NCBI GenBank assembly: GCA_001313365.1
Contig: BBFS01000012.1
Span: forward strand, 1-64,000
Length of the DNA: 64,000 bases
Reading direction: 5' to 3'
From: Paenarthrobacter nitroguajacolicus JCM 14115
GTDB taxonomy: Bacteria; Actinomycetota; Actinomycetes; Actinomycetales; Micrococcaceae
Both the position numbers and the translations under genes were made by a program. Position 1 is the first letter of the stretch, and each line of letters begins with the position of its first letter. The notes below the pieces were generated by a model. It was not told where the DNA came from, did not search any database, and worked only from the letters and a program-made list of their open reading frames with translations. Of the stretch, positions 41,412 through 54,053 are shown piece by piece.

Positions 41412-42191
41412 ATGACTGAGAGCAAGCCCATCCGCGTCACCGTATGGTCCGAGAATCGCCACGAGAAGCGCGACGAACTGGTAGCCCGCCTCTACCCGGA
41501 CGGTATGCACGGCGCCGTCAAGGCGGGCATCGAGGAGAACCTGGGTACCGCCGTCGAGGTCCGGACCGCAACCCTGGACGAACCGGAACACGGCCTCACC
41601 GAGGAAGTCCTCGCCAACACCGACGTGCTTACGTGGTGGGGGACACATGTCCCATGCAGATGTTGAGGACGAGATCGTGGAACGCGTCCACCGCCACGTC
41701 TTGGCCGGAATGGGCCTGATCGTGCTGCACTCCGGGCACTGGTCCAAGATCTTCACCAAGCTCATGGGAACCTCGTGCACGCTACGTTGGCGTTCCGAGC
41801 AGGACCGCGAACTTGTGTGGACCGTGGACCCCACGCACCCCATCGCCAAGGGCGTTCCCCACCCCATCGAGATCCCGCAGCAGGAAATGTACGGCGAGTT
41901 CTTCGACATCCCCCACGCCCGAGGAACTGGTGTTCATCAGCTCGTTCAGCGGCGGCGAAGTCTTCCGTTCGGGCTGCACGTTCCGGCGCGGTCACGGCAA
42001 GATCTTCTTCTTCAGCCCCGGCGACCAGGATTACCCCCGTCTACCACCACAAGGACGTCCGTCGCGTGATCGCCAACGCCGTGGAGTGGGCCGTTACCGA
42101 CCGCCCCCCCGAACGCGCTGTTCCGGAGCTGCTTCGCTACGAGACGAATGACTTCTTCAACGGCAAGAGCTACCAGGGAGCCAACGCGTGA
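41412..42191 (+). CDS. ThuA-like trehalose-utilisation family protein
   Basis: The N-terminus ([21 protein letters not shown]) and core ([51 protein letters not shown]) are those of the ThuA/glutamine-amidotransferase-like fold. ThuA of rhizobia helps convert imported trehalose or related disaccharides to 3-keto forms together with an oxidoreductase (ThuB). Shifts near 41642, 41915 and 42035. Starts with GAGGAG upstream and overlaps the oxidoreductase gene by 4 nt, which supports joint action. Confidence 0.83.
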
Positions 42192-43334
42192 GCACGCCCT
42201 TCGCTACCATTCCCGACGACGGAACTCCCCCCCTCCGCGTCGTCGTAGTCGGTGCGGGAGGCATGGGACGCGCATGGCTCCGGACCGTGGAAGAGTCGCC
42301 GTTGGTTGAGCTGGCGGGCATCGTTGATCTTGACCTTACGGCTGCCTCTGAGGCGGCAGCGTCCTTGGGGCGCCCCCCCGACCTCCCCCCCATTGGTGCG
42401 GGTACCGCTCAGTTGGCGTCCGACGTCGGCGCTCAGGCGGTCATCAACGTCACCGTCCCTGCCGCGCATCATCCGATCACCACCGAGGCGCTTGCCTCTG
42501 GCTTGCCGGTCCTCGGTGAGAAACCAGTGGCTTCCACTGTGGCGCAAGGACTCTCGCTGGCCGCCGCCGCAGAGCTTCACAGCCAGCTGTTCATGGTCAG
42601 CCAGTCCCGGCGCTACAACCGCCAGCTATTTTCGGCCAAACGCCTGTCTTCCGCCTGGGATCCGTTGGAATCGTGTCAGCCGAGTTCTTCAAGGCCCCCC
42701 CCACTTCGGCGGTTTCCGCGACGCCATGGATCACCCGCTCCTGCTGGATATGGCCATTCACCAGTTCGACATGGCCCGCTTCCTGCTCGACGCCGATCCC
42801 GTTTCCGTATTCTGCGAGGAGTACAACCCGCCATGGAGCTGGTATCGCGGAGATGCAGGTTCCACGGCCATCTTCGAGATGACCGGCGGCGAGCGCTTTG
42901 TGTTCACCGGCAGCTGGTGCAGCCCTGGCCAGGAGACCTCATGGAACGCCTCATGGCGGATCAGTGGGGGGGAGCATGGCACGGTCTTGTGGGACGGCGA
43001 CAATGAACCGGTCTCCTCCGGTCCCGTTTCCGGCGATGCCGCCGGTGCCGAGGATCCTGGCCAGGAAATCGCCGGGTCCTTGCGGGACTTCGTGGCCGCT
43101 GTGCGCACGGGAAGCACGCCGATGGGACGGGTTCACCAGAACATCATGAGCTTGGCCATGGTGGAGGCCGCGATCCTCAGCGCTTCCACCGGCGCCCGCG
43201 TTTCCGTGGATTCCCTGCTTGAGGACTCGTACCGACAAGCCATCCTGGCCGAACGCGATCCCGCTGTGCTGGAGGTGCTGAAGTCCTGGACCTCAGTGCG
43301 GAGTGCGCTTGCGGGCGAGAGCGTGGCGTTGTGA
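42188..43334 (+). CDS. Gfo/Idh/MocA-family oxidoreductase (ThuB-like)
   Basis: GTG start inside the ThuA stop (GTGA). NAD-binding fold at the N-terminus (RVVVVGAGGMGRAWLRTVEE, with VDLD acidic residue), the family EKP motif in LGEKPVAST, and the substrate-side His region DMAIHQFDMARFLLDADP. About 375 residues. It probably oxidises a sugar, maybe to the 3-keto form, together with ThuA. Shifts near 42645, 42700 and others. Last gene of the operon, followed by a hairpin. Confidence 0.83.
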
Positions 43335-43387
43335 CGGGCACGTATTTGTGAGCTCGCCGAGGGGGGGTTAGCTCTCGGGGGGGTTAT

Positions 43388-43413
43388 CGCGGGCCTTTTG
43401 TCCCGAAAGCCCG
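43388..43413. terminator. Hairpin between oxidoreductase and SGNH genes
   Basis: GCGGGCCTTTT and AAAGCCCGC pair around TGTCCCG with one bulged base, between two converging genes. A second wider pairing (TCGCCGAGGGG near 43354 with CCCCTCGGCGA near 43415) encloses it. Confidence 0.45.
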
Positions 43414-43429
43414 CCCCTCGGCGAACGGG

Positions 43430-44327
43430 CTACTTCTTGGCCAGTTGGGCGGGCTTGATGGTGGACAGGAGGGCTGCAGCGTATGCCTGATGCCCGGCCG
43501 GATTTGGATGGAAATTGGCGTCCGGCAGCCGCTCGAATGGGGGGGCACGGGAGCCGGGACCAGCACAACCCACGGTTCCGCGGAATTGACTGCATGCCCG
43601 CGGAATCGTTTGGTCACGTCAACGAACACCGCATTGGCATCACTGGCTTCCACCGCTGCTTCAATAGTCATGTTGAGGGCATCGACGGCCCGGTTGACCT
43701 CAATCTGGTGCTCCACGGAAATAATGGGCACGCCGTTGACGGGATCAAAGAGCCTGGGGGGGTAACCCATCACCGCGATGGTTGCATTTGGCGCTGCTTC
43801 AGCGAGGTCCTTATAAAACTCTGCCAGCGTCAACTCGAGGCCCGGCAAGAGTGACATGGCACTATTCACAGCAGCCTGGCAGACGACGAGTGTCTGCGTG
43901 AGGCAAGCAACCAGGGCATCCCCCCCGCTCCGAATGTCATTGGCACCGGCCGTAATACTGACGAGCTCCGCCGCTGCAAGGTCACTTCCCAGAATGTCTA
44001 TTTGCTCCGAAACCGATGGAATGGGCACTCCGAAGACAGGGAACAGGAGCGCCCCCCCATGGCACGCCCCCCCGTTCTCCAAAAGGTTCACGCGGCCTGT
44101 CTCGGCAACCACATCCACGTAGCCGCCCTCGCTCTGCCAACAAAGGCGTCTGCATACAACCCGCCCGCTCCAGTCCCCGCTGTGTATGAATCCCCGAGAG
44201 CTACGTAATCAACTGGTGGCGGCGGTGCGGCGGTCGCCGGACTGGCCGTGAATCCTAAGGTGAGTGCCAGGGCGGCGAGTCCGCCTGCAAAAGCCAAGTT
44301 CCGGCGTCGTGCTCGATGAGTTGCCAT
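43430..44327 (-). CDS. Secreted SGNH/GDSL hydrolase
   Basis: Signal peptide (RRNLAFAGGLAALALTLGFT, cleavage near ATAAPP). Block I YVALGDSYTAGTGAG holds the nucleophile Ser. Block III SITAGANDIR gives the Asn. Block V, after repair near 43530, reads LPDANFHPNPAGHQAYA with the DxxH pair. This is the complete catalytic set of the SEST-like secreted esterases. Two other shifts lie near 44110 and 43545. About 295 residues. Natural substrates may be acyl chains on lipids or cell-wall glycans. It stands alone. Confidence 0.82.
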
Positions 44328-44499
44328 GATGCTTCCCCTTCATGCTGCTCTTTGGGGGGGCTCCGGTGATCCATCAAAAGGGTCACTTCGCGGCTCGCCC
44401 ACCCGTCGGCCGCGTACGGGGGGGCAATGTGTTGGCAAGGTTACGCCTGGCAGGCAACGCGGTATAGACGTCTGGCTACCCTACTTTTGGTAAGACCAG

Positions 44500-45098
44500 C
44501 TATGCGCCGTACTTCGCCAGCCGGAACTCCAGCCCGTTCCGGACCGCGGGCCATTCGTGGTCGAGGATGGAGAACACTACTGTGTCGCGGAGGGCGCCGT
44601 CCTTGCTGCGGGAGTGGCTTCGAAGGACGCCGTCCTGTTTGGCGCCGAGCCGGGCAATGGCTTCACGGGACTGCTGGTTCATCCAGTGTGTGCGGAACTC
44701 CACGGCCGGGCAGCCGAGCGTTTCGAAAGCGTGCCGCAGGAGCAGCAACTTCGAATCGGGGGGGTTGGTCCCCGTGCCGTGCGCCGACGCGGCGTTCCAC
44801 GTGGATCCGATCTCCAAGCGAGGCGTCTCGGCGTCGATGTTCATGTACGTTGTCATACCGATCAGCTTGCCCGTCGCGTTGGAGCGCGTGGCAAAGGGCA
44901 CCATGGACCCTTTTGCCTGTAGGTCCAGGCGGCGATCTATTTCCGCGGCCATGCCTCCGGCGTCGGGACGGAGGTGTACCAAAGCTTCCAGAGATCGCCG
45001 TCCCGGGCTGCATCTGCCAGGCCGTCATGGTGTTCCTGGCTCAACGGTTCCAGCGTCACGAATTGTCCGGTCAGGGTGATGGGTTCGATTGAAGTCAC
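44500..45098 (-). CDS. GNAT N-acetyltransferase (RimJ/RimL-like)
   Basis: GTG 45098 restores an N-terminus TSIEPITLTGQFVTLEPLSQ that joins the main frame near 44950. Core motifs: IGMTTYMNIDAETPRLEIGS, SKLLLLRHAFETLGCPAVEF and the C-terminal EAIARLGAKQDGVLRSH. The group acts on proteins or aminoacyl small molecules. A GTNPPDSK loop shows one inserted Pro at a G7 run where NP-x-x-K is usual. About 200 residues; alone between the SGNH gene and the paa dehydrogenase. Confidence 0.8.
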
Positions 45099-45124
45099 CC
45101 GGTTAGCCTAACCGGCCCGGGGTT

Positions 45125-45991
45125 TCAGTCTTTCCAGTCGAAGAAGCCTTTGCCCGTCTTACGTCCCAGCTCGCCGCGCGCCACTTTGTCGCGGAGGATC
45201 TGCGGCGGAGCGAAACGGTCGCCCAGGGTGGAGTGAAGGTACTCTGCAATGCCCAACCTGACATCCAAGCCAACAATGTCAGTGGTCTTTAGCGGGCCTG
45301 TGGGGGTGCTTGTATCCGAGGACCATGGCAGCATCGATGTCTTCCGCCGACGCCACTCCCTCTTCCACCATGCGCATCGCTTCAAGGGCAATGGCGACGC
45401 CGAGCCTTGAGGACGCAAAGCCCGGAGCGTCATTGACGACGACGGCGGTCTTGCCGAGAGCCTCAGTCCAGTTTTTCGCCGCCTCAGCCAGTTCGGGAGA
45501 AGTCCCCTTGGCCAGCACCACCTCAATCAGGGTGGACGCGGGCACCGGGTTGAAGAAGTGCAGGCCGACAAAGTTGGCTGGACGGCGAAGTTCGTTGGCG
45601 AGCCCGGTGACCGAGAGCGAGGACGTGTTCGACGCCAGGTAAGCATCGGCGGACAAGTGGTCCTCCACAGCCTTCAGGCTGTCACCTTGAGGTCGTAGTC
45701 CTCAGGCACGGCCTCCACTACCAGGCCGCAGTGGATGAAGGACTCGTAGTCCGTGGAGGTGCTGAAGCGGGACATTGCTTCTTCGGGCGTTTCGCTTAAG
45801 GTGCCCCCCCGGGCGGCGGACTTGGCTATGGCATCAGCAACGCGACCCTGCGCTCCGGCCGCTGCCTCGTGATCGCGTTCCACCACGATGACGGTGGCGC
45901 CCTTAGTAAGGAACGCATGTGCAATACCAGCACCCATACGGCCACCGCCGAGGACTCCAACGACGTGCGGGATGGCGGGAACTTCGGTCAT
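45125..45991 (-). CDS. 3-Hydroxyacyl-CoA dehydrogenase (PaaH/HbdA type)
   Basis: Rossmann N-terminus VGVLGGGRMGAGIAHAFLTK, then LVVEAVPEDYDLK and ASNTSSLSVTGLA (catalytic region). The FNPVPASTLIEVV block and C-terminal RKTGKGFFDWKD are also typical. About 285 residues. In phenylacetate degradation this enzyme oxidises 3-hydroxyadipyl-CoA. Shifts near 45680 and 45300. ATG overlaps the hydratase stop (ATGA). Gene 3 of a thiolase-hydratase-dehydrogenase operon. Confidence 0.87.
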
Positions 45992-46843
45992 TTCTGTGTC
46001 CTGTCTTGCGTCGGAGCGGCAGTGGCGGGCACCTCGGCGTCGGGTGCGGCAGCATCGCTCGCGGCTGTGTCTTGTGGAGCCTTCGCCGATTTCTTGTCCA
46101 AGAACGCCTGCATGCGATCAAACTTGGCCTGGGACTCGAAAAGGATCCCCCCCTGGGCGAGTGTGTCGATTAGCGGATGGGCTTCAGCCGGGGCATGGAA
46201 CACCGACTTGGTAATTCGCACCGCCAGAGGGTCCTGGCGTCCAATCCTGTCGGCCAGTTTGTGGGCTGCATCCATCAGCTCAGGAGCTTCATGGATCTCC
46301 GTGATCAGGCTGATCCGTAGGCTTCTTCCGCGCGGAGCACGGCACCGGCCAGGAGGATCTCCTTGGCTTTGGGCTCCCCCCCACCAACTCCTTGAGCCGC
46401 CAGCTGGCTCCAGCTGCAGCCAGGATCCCAAGCCCGGTCTCCGGATTGCCGATGCGGACGCTCGGAGTGCCGATGCGGAAATCGGCGGCGTAGGCGAGCT
46501 CGGCTCCCCCCCGCCAAGGCAGTACCCGTCCAAGGCCGCGATAACGGGCATGGGCAATTTGGCGATGCGGACAAAGATCGTGGAGTTGATCCCCCCTGCA
46601 AGGCATCGTCGCGCCGACGTTCGCGGAGCTGTCCGATGTCCGCACCGGAGGCAAAAACGCCCTCGGTCCCGGCAATAATCAGCACTTTGGGATTCCGCTC
46701 GAGTTCGGCGCAGACAAGGTGGAGTTCGTCCACCATTGTCTGGTCGATCGCGTTACGGACCTCTGGACGGTTCAGCAGAACAGTGAGCCGGTCTTCGCGT
46801 TCCTCGATGAGAAGTGTGGTGAAGTCTTTCGCATCCAGTGCCA

Positions 46844-46844
<1 letters not shown>
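45988..46844 (-). CDS. Enoyl-CoA hydratase/isomerase (PaaF/PaaG type)
   Basis: Crotonase fold: LNRPEVRNAIDQTMVDEL, FASGADIGQLRERR (oxyanion hole, ASGAD), PMPVIAALDGYCLGGGAELA and RIGNPETGLGILAAAG. Shifts near 46590, 46505, 46380 and 46310, all at G/C runs. The C-terminus carries an unusual Ala/Pro/Asp-rich tail (about 30 residues past the normal end KFDRMQAFLDKK). The start ATG shares a base with the thiolase stop (TAATG). Confidence 0.83.
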
Positions 46845-48082
<1,238 letters not shown>

Positions 48083-48127
48083 GAGAACATCCTTCGCGAA
48101 GTGAAAGGGACCGGCTCGGAATAATAT

Positions 48128-48141
48128 ACCGACCGTTCGTT
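48128..48141. promoter_or_regulatory. Putative TetR (PaaR-type) operator upstream of the thiolase operon
   Basis: ACCGACCGTTCGTT (minus strand AACGAACGGTCGGT), flanked by AT-rich TATAATATA-like sequence, matches the sites before paaI and paaZ. Confidence 0.5.
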
Positions 48142-48223
48142 CTATAAAGATTACACGGCCCAGCGGGCCGGTCAACAGTTGAGTCCGCAGTTACGGACCA
48201 GCAGAGACCGGCCCCAGCCCGGA

Positions 48224-48891
48224 TCAGACCACCCGGATTCCCAAGTGGCCAGCCAGCAGCGGCGCCATAAGGCTCAGCTGGTAGTCATCGATCACCACTC
48301 CTGCAAGCCCTGCCAGTCCGTTGATTCCCCCCCGGAACTCCGAGGTGCGCAGATCCACGTCCTTCAGCTTGGCGCCCGTGACATCCAGCGTGCCGATAGT
48401 ACAGTTCTTCAGTGCCAGCCGCGTTCCCGTGCAGCCCCCCCGAGGTCGAGCTCATTGATGATGCAGTCGGAGATCTGGATATCCATAAGCTTGGAGCCGC
48501 GCAGGTTTACATAGTCCAGCTTGCCGCCGTCAATACGGACGGAGCGCCAGTTCCCCCCTCATACAGTTCGGCAGACCCCCCCACCGTGGATTGGTGATCT
48601 CCACGTCCTGCCAGGAAGTGCGGGCCGCCATGAAGACCGGAGCATACGGCTCGGAAAAGATGCACTCGCGGAAGGTGGCACCCCCCGCAGCTGCGTTTCG
48701 TTGAAGGAGACACCGTTTAGCTCGCACTCAATGAAATCGGCGCCGCTCAGCTCCTCTCCGTCGGCAGAAACCCGGGTGAGCCGGACGCCGTCGTACCGTT
48801 CGCCACGCTGGAAGTCCGGAGCGTCGTCGTCACGCAATTCGTCCAACCGCACAGGCGAAATTTTAGGTGCCGCAACCTTCGCTGCCGCCAT
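48224..48891 (-). CDS. Pentapeptide-repeat protein
   Basis: Repeats of the A(D/N)LxX type run through the protein: DGVRLTRVSADGEELSGADF, FNETQLRG, ATFRECIFSEP, LDYVNLRGSKLMDIQISDCI, LDLGGCTGTRLALKNCTIGT and LDVTGAKLKDVDLR. They should fold as a right-handed quadrilateral beta-helix. About 215 residues. Shifts near 48685, 48580 and 48555, with inserted codons elsewhere. Some relatives shield DNA gyrase from quinolones, but most have no known role. The start shares a base with the stop of the SRPBCC gene upstream. Confidence 0.8.
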
Positions 48892-49349
48892 CAGAGCGAT
48901 TCCGCTTTGGCTGCGATCTCAGCGAGGTCTTTGCCGAGGGCCTTGCGGGTCATGTTCATCCCGATTTTCCCGAACAGGGCCATGCCCACCTTGCTGAGAA
49001 GGCTGGGATTTATCATCTCTGCGCCGAAAGTCAGCGCCAGATCCGTGCCGCCGTCGCGCTCGTTCAAGGTGAATCGGCTGGTGTAGTCCGCGCCGCCTTG
49101 GAGCGCCTTGATCGTGGTGCTGCGCGGAGGGTCGGTCTCGGAAACCCACATCTCGACAGTCTCCTGCCTACCCACCATGGTCCGGGTCTCTTTCCAGCGG
49201 GTGCCCTCACCATAGGGGCCCTCACTGAGCATCTGGATTGAGTCGATGCCGGAGAGCGTGCCGGCCGAGCCGGGAATGTCCGAGATGACGGCCCAAACCT
49301 TCTCCGGGCTTGCGTTGACGTGCTGCGTCAGGGTGGTGGTGTGTTCCAT
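48891..49349 (-). CDS. SRPBCC/Polyketide_cyc2-like lipid-binding protein
   Basis: Intact, 152 residues. N-terminal TLTQHVNASPEKVWAVISDI is the classic SRPBCC start; SGIDSIQMLSEGPYGEGTRW, ERDGGTDLALTFGAEMI and the long C-terminal helix MTRKALGKDLAEIAAKAESL complete the helix-grip fold. It probably binds a hydrophobic ligand. Paired with the pentapeptide gene by overlap. Confidence 0.82.
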   Translation of the reverse strand: MEHTTTLTQHVNASPEKVWAVISDIPGSAGTLSGIDSIQMLSEGPYGEGTRWKETRTMVGRQETVEMWVSETDPPRSTTIKALQGGADYTSRFTLNERDGGTDLALTFGAEMINPSLLSKVGMALFGKIGMNMTRKALGKDLAEIAAKAESL

Positions 49350-49538
49350 ACATCGAGCCTAGACCCGACCCCCGACACTCCCAACCGGGGGGGTGCTCGT
49401 TGCGAGGCCCACTCTGCACGACTCACCCCCACGCATAAAGCGCAAAGCAGGCCCCCACAACGCGAACGGCGCGCGCCCCCCAAATGGAGGCACGCGCCGT
49501 CGGACGTTTGAAGCGTTGAAGCGTTAAGAACTTGAGCC

Positions 49539-51000
49539 TTAGCTGAACAGCTCGCTCTTGGGTTCGTTGTTCTTGACCTTCTGCCATCCGAGCCACAGCA
49601 CCAGGGCGAAGAACGGAATGGTGGCGAGGGTCCACAGGCCAAGCAGGAAGACCTCGCCGGTTTCCTTGTCCGTCATGGAATCGAAGCCGATCAGCACTGT
49701 GATGGCCAGCAGGGCGATGAGACCCACCCAGCTGGTCCACGGCGAACCGGGCATCGGCAGGCTGGAGACGTTGCCGCGCTTCTTCCGCAGTGCGATCTGG
49801 CTCGCGAAGATCGAGCCCCACGTGAAGATCACGCCGATGGATGCCGTGTTCAGCGCAAGGTCGAATGCGTGCGAGCCACCCAGCCAAATGTTGAGCAGGA
49901 TACCTACGAGGTAGACGCCACCGATAGCCAGGATGGCCGCGTACGGCACGTGGCGGGTGGACATCTTGGTGAGCCACTGCGGAGCGTGGCCGTTGTTGGC
50001 CATGGTGCGGAAGATTCGGCCGATCGAGTACAGGCCTGAGTTGCAGGAGGACAGCGCGGCGGTGATGACGATCATGTTCATGACGTCGCCCATCCAGCCG
50101 AGGCCCATCTGGCCGAACACAGTCACGAAGGGCGAGGTGCCGGCCACATACTGGTCGGACGGCAGCAGCATCGCGAGCAGCGTCACCGAACCGACGTAGA
50201 AAACCACAATACGGACCACGACGGCACGGATCGCCTTGGGAACTTCGCGTTCCGGGTTTTCCATCTCACCAGCGGTGATACCGACCAGCTCAATGGCGTT
50301 GTAGGCGAAGATCACGGCGTTGAGGACCAGGATCATCACCAGGCCACCCTTGGGGAACATGCCGCCGTCTTCGTGGAAGAGGTTGGCCACGGACGCGTTG
50401 CCGTCGCCTACCTTGGCGTTGGTGACAACCATGAACGTGCCAACGGCCAGGAAGATCACGATGGCCGCGACCTTGAGGCAGGAAGCCAGAATTCGAACTC
50501 GCCGAACGCCTTGACGCTGAACAGGTTCACGGCCACCAGCAGCACCAGCGCTGCGATGGCGGACAGCTCGATGGGCACGTTCGGGAAGAAGAACTGGAAG
50601 TACAGGCCGATCGCGATGAGCTCAGCAATGCCTGTCATGGCCCAGTTGATGAAGTACATCCACCCGGAAAGGAAGGCGCCCTTCTTGCCGAACATTTCAC
50701 CGGCGTAACTCACGAAGGAGCCGGAGGTCTGGCGGTACATGATGAGTTCGCCGAGGGCCCGCATCAGCAGGTAAGCGATGACGCCGGCAATGGCGTACGA
50801 GAAGATCAGGCCGGGCCGGTGGAGGCCAGACGGCCACCGGCACCCATGAACAGGCCGACGCCGATAGCGCCACCCATGGCGATCATGGTGACGTGGCGGC
50901 GGCTCAGGGTCTTCTGATATCCCTCGGCGCTGAGGTTGGAGTCCGAGGCTGCGGATGAGGCCTTGGAGCTCTGGAGATCTGTGGGAGTACTTTGCGGCAC
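49539..51000 (-). CDS. Amino acid permease (APC superfamily, AAT/GabP-AnsP type)
   Basis: Twelve helices. The first helix region is [20 protein letters not shown], the amino-acid-binding GxG motif. [40 protein letters not shown] and [20 protein letters not shown] are hallmark APC blocks of the GABA/asparagine/aromatic group. About 485 residues; GTG 51000 is used. Only two shifts (near 50815 and 50488). The gap 51001-51224 holds an 11-bp palindrome GGTGTTACACC at about 51036 that may be an operator. Confidence 0.87.
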
Positions 51001-51224
51001 AGCTGTTCCTTGTGGGTTGGGGGGGTGTTGCTGTAGGTGTTACACCCATGCCGGAACATGGGCATCTTTGGCACACATAATTCGAGCTTTTCCCCCCCGT
51101 TAGAGGGCCCGAAGTGTGACAAAGAACGCAGAACGCCGAAGCTTCGCGCAACCCGTCTATCTTACGGGATTAACCCCAATGCCCGTGACGCAGGCAACAA
51201 GGGGGGGCTGTGGAAAAGCGCCTC

Positions 51225-51567
51225 TCAGGCCCACTTCAGCACGATGTTCCCGGCCTCATCTGCGAAGACTCTGTAAGAGCGCAACGGCTTGGTGCCCGTG
51301 GTGGAACACCCGGTTGCCAGCTCGAAGGCGTGCTGGTGCAGGGGACAGATGACCACGTTGTGGTCGATCGTGCCGTCCGCTATCGGGCCGCCTTTGTGCG
51401 GGCAGACGCCGGACACTCCCCCGCAGCGATCCGTCCCGTAACCTGAACACCGCGACCTGCTCGCCGTCCACTCCGAAGGCCCTTCCCTCGCCGAACGGAA
51501 TTTGGTCAACAGGCCCTAAGACGCGTTGAACGTTCGGTTCGACGGCGGGCACGGGCTGGGCGCTCAT
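51225..51567 (-). CDS. nirD: Nitrite reductase small subunit NirD (Rieske)
   Basis: A Rieske-type [2Fe-2S] domain: CPHKGGPIADGTIDHNVVIC then PLHQHAFELATG, with CxH and CxxH ligands. About 113 residues, one shift near 51420. NirD is the small subunit of the NADH-dependent assimilatory nitrite reductase. ATG overlaps the NirB stop by 4 nt. Confidence 0.9.
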
Positions 51568-54053
51568 CGGACCGGCACCTGCGGCAGCACGGTCAGCGGC
51601 AAAGAAGTCCGGAACTGGCCTGGCGTGAGCGGATCATCGCGTTCGCTCCATGGATCGGCATAGGCATCCACCGAGGCCTGCATGGCGGCGTCCAAACGAC
51701 TGGCGATGCCCTCGGAGTCCTCCAGGATGACGCTGCGAAGATGCTCGATGCTACCCGGGGGGGCACAAAGGCGTACGTCCGTTCGAGCCAGTTGGCGTTC
51801 TCCCTGTAGTACTGCATGAACCGGCCTGCCAGGAGGGGTGACCTCTTCGGGTGTATCCACGGTGACCAGCAAATCTCCTTTACGTATGTGGGCACCGGCC
51901 GCTCCGCCCACATAGATCTCCCACCGGCCACCTTCCACCGCCACTACGCCGACGTCCTTGACCAGCGACTCCGCACAGTTGCGCGGACAGCCGGAGACCG
52001 CAAGTTTCAGCTTGGCCGGTGCCTCAATTCCCTGGAAACGGGATTCCAGTCCAATGCCCAAGCCTGTTGAGTCACCAGTTCCAAACCGGCAATAGTCCTT
52101 GCCGACACAGGTCTTGACGGTCCTAAAGCTCTTGCCGTAGGCGTATCCGGACGGCATGTCCAGATCAGCCCAAACCTGAGGCAAGTCCTCTTTGGGCACC
52201 CCCCAGCAGGTCGATCCGCTGTCCGCCGGTCAGCTTGATCATGGGAATGCTGTGTTTCTCAGCGACGTCGGCAATCCTCCGGAGTTGCTGCACCGACGTC
52301 ACCCCCGCCCTTCATCTGCGGGACCACGGAGAACGTGCCGTCGCGCTGGATGTTGGCGTGCACGCGGTCGTTGATGAACCGGGCGTCGCGTTCGTCAACG
52401 TACTGATCAGCGAGCATCATTTTCATGAGCGACGCAAGGGCCATCTTCGATTTAGCGTCCTCAAGCCGTCCCGGGGGCGAGAGCGGCAAACACCTGGGAA
52501 ACGGACCGCAGCCCCCCCTGGCCCGGATCTCAGCCATCAAGGCGGGCTTGTCCAGCGGAATCCCTGGAACGTAGTAGCTCGCTGCCGGGTCCTCCTCCAC
52601 AGCCCCCCCGCCCGCGGCCCATTCCACCACCTGGCTGATCATGAGCTTGCAGGAGCCGCAGCCTTTACCGGCCCGGGTAGCGTCCATGGCCGCGGACACC
52701 GAGGTGCAGCCACCCTTCACCGCAGCTACAAGCGCCCCCTTGGAAACCCCGTTGCAGTTGCAGACCTGCGCGCTGTCCGCCAGTTCGGCCACGGCCTCCT
52801 CTTCACCCGGTGCACCGAGATCGAACATCAGCGAGAGCCGCTCTTCCGGAAGGGGGCAAGCCCTGATCAAATGCCTGGGTCAGGTAGGCCACCTTCCGGC
52901 TATCCCCCCCAACAACGTGGCGCCCACCATCTTGTTGTCGCGAATGACGATCGATTTGAACACGCCCCCCCGGCTGGGCTCCGAGAACACGATGTGTTCA
53001 TCCGTCTCCCGTTCCGGGCCGGCAAGCCCCCCCATGGAGGCAACATCGACGCCGGCGACCTTCAGTTTGGTGGCGGTCCGGGAGCCAAGTACACCGATGA
53101 ACGATCCGCCCCCGTGACCTGATCGGCCAGCACGGCGGCCTGCTCCCACAGTGGCGCCACCAGTCCGTACACCTCGCCGCGATGCTGAACGCACTCCCCC
53201 TACTGCGTAGATGTCCTCTTCATCCATGACGCGTAGGCGGTCGTCCACCACAATGCCCCGCTCCACGGCCAGGCCACTCACGACGGCGACATCCACGTTG
53301 GGTCTGATGCCTGCGGTGACCACCACCATGTCGCAGTCAAGCTCGCGTTGATCGCGCAGGCTCACTCCGCTGATTCGCTCCTTACCGAGGATCGCCGTGG
53401 TCCGGCTTCCCGTGTGCACTTCGATGCCCAGCGCCTCGACGCTCCGCCGCAGTATTGCACCGCCGTCGGGCCCCATTTGGGCATTCATGAGATGCCCGCC
53501 CGAGTGGACCACCGCGACATCCAAGCCGTAGGCCTGCAGACCGTGGGCTGCTTCCAGCCCCAGCAAGCCGCCGCCGATCACCACTGCCCGGCTATGGTGC
53601 TTGTTGTTGGCGAACTGAATCATCTTCCGGGTATCGTCCAAGGTCCTGAACGTGAAGACACCGTGCCTGACAGCGCCACTGGGGGGGCATAGGCACCCTC
53701 CATGGGCGGCAAGTGCGAGCGGCTGCCGGTCGCGATGATCAGGTCGTCGTAGGGTTCCACGCGGCCGTCCGCGGCAAAGACGTGTTTGCTGAACTTGTCG
53801 ATGCGGTCAACCCGGACACCCGCATGCAGGGTGATGTTGTTCTGCTGGTACCAAGTAAGAGCGTTGAGGAAGATGTCCGCATCGCTCTCCTCGCCGGACA
53901 GGACATGGCTGAGCATGATCCTGTTGTAATTCCCATAAGGTTCGTCGCCAAACATGGTGATGTCGAAGAGCTCCGCGCCACCCCTGGCGAGGATTTCCTC
54001 CACGGCCCGGGCGCCAGCATTCCGTTGCCGATGACCACGAGCCGCCGGCGCAT
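51564..54053 (-). CDS. nirB: Nitrite reductase large subunit NirB
   Basis: Domain order fits NirB: FAD/NAD oxidoreductase (RRRLVVIGNGMLA, YDDLIIATGSRSHLP, VVIGGGLLGLEAAHGLQAYG), BFD-like [2Fe-2S] (CNCNGVSKG ... GKGCGSCK), then ferredoxin and siroheme [4Fe-4S] domains (TCVGKDYCRFGTGDS and SGCPRNCAESLVKD). It reduces nitrite to ammonium with NAD(P)H. About 820 residues. Shifts near 54020, 53690, 53195, 53115, 52895, 52520, 52470, 52300, 51835 and 51765. ATG 54053 shares a base with the stop of the small upstream gene. Confidence 0.92.
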
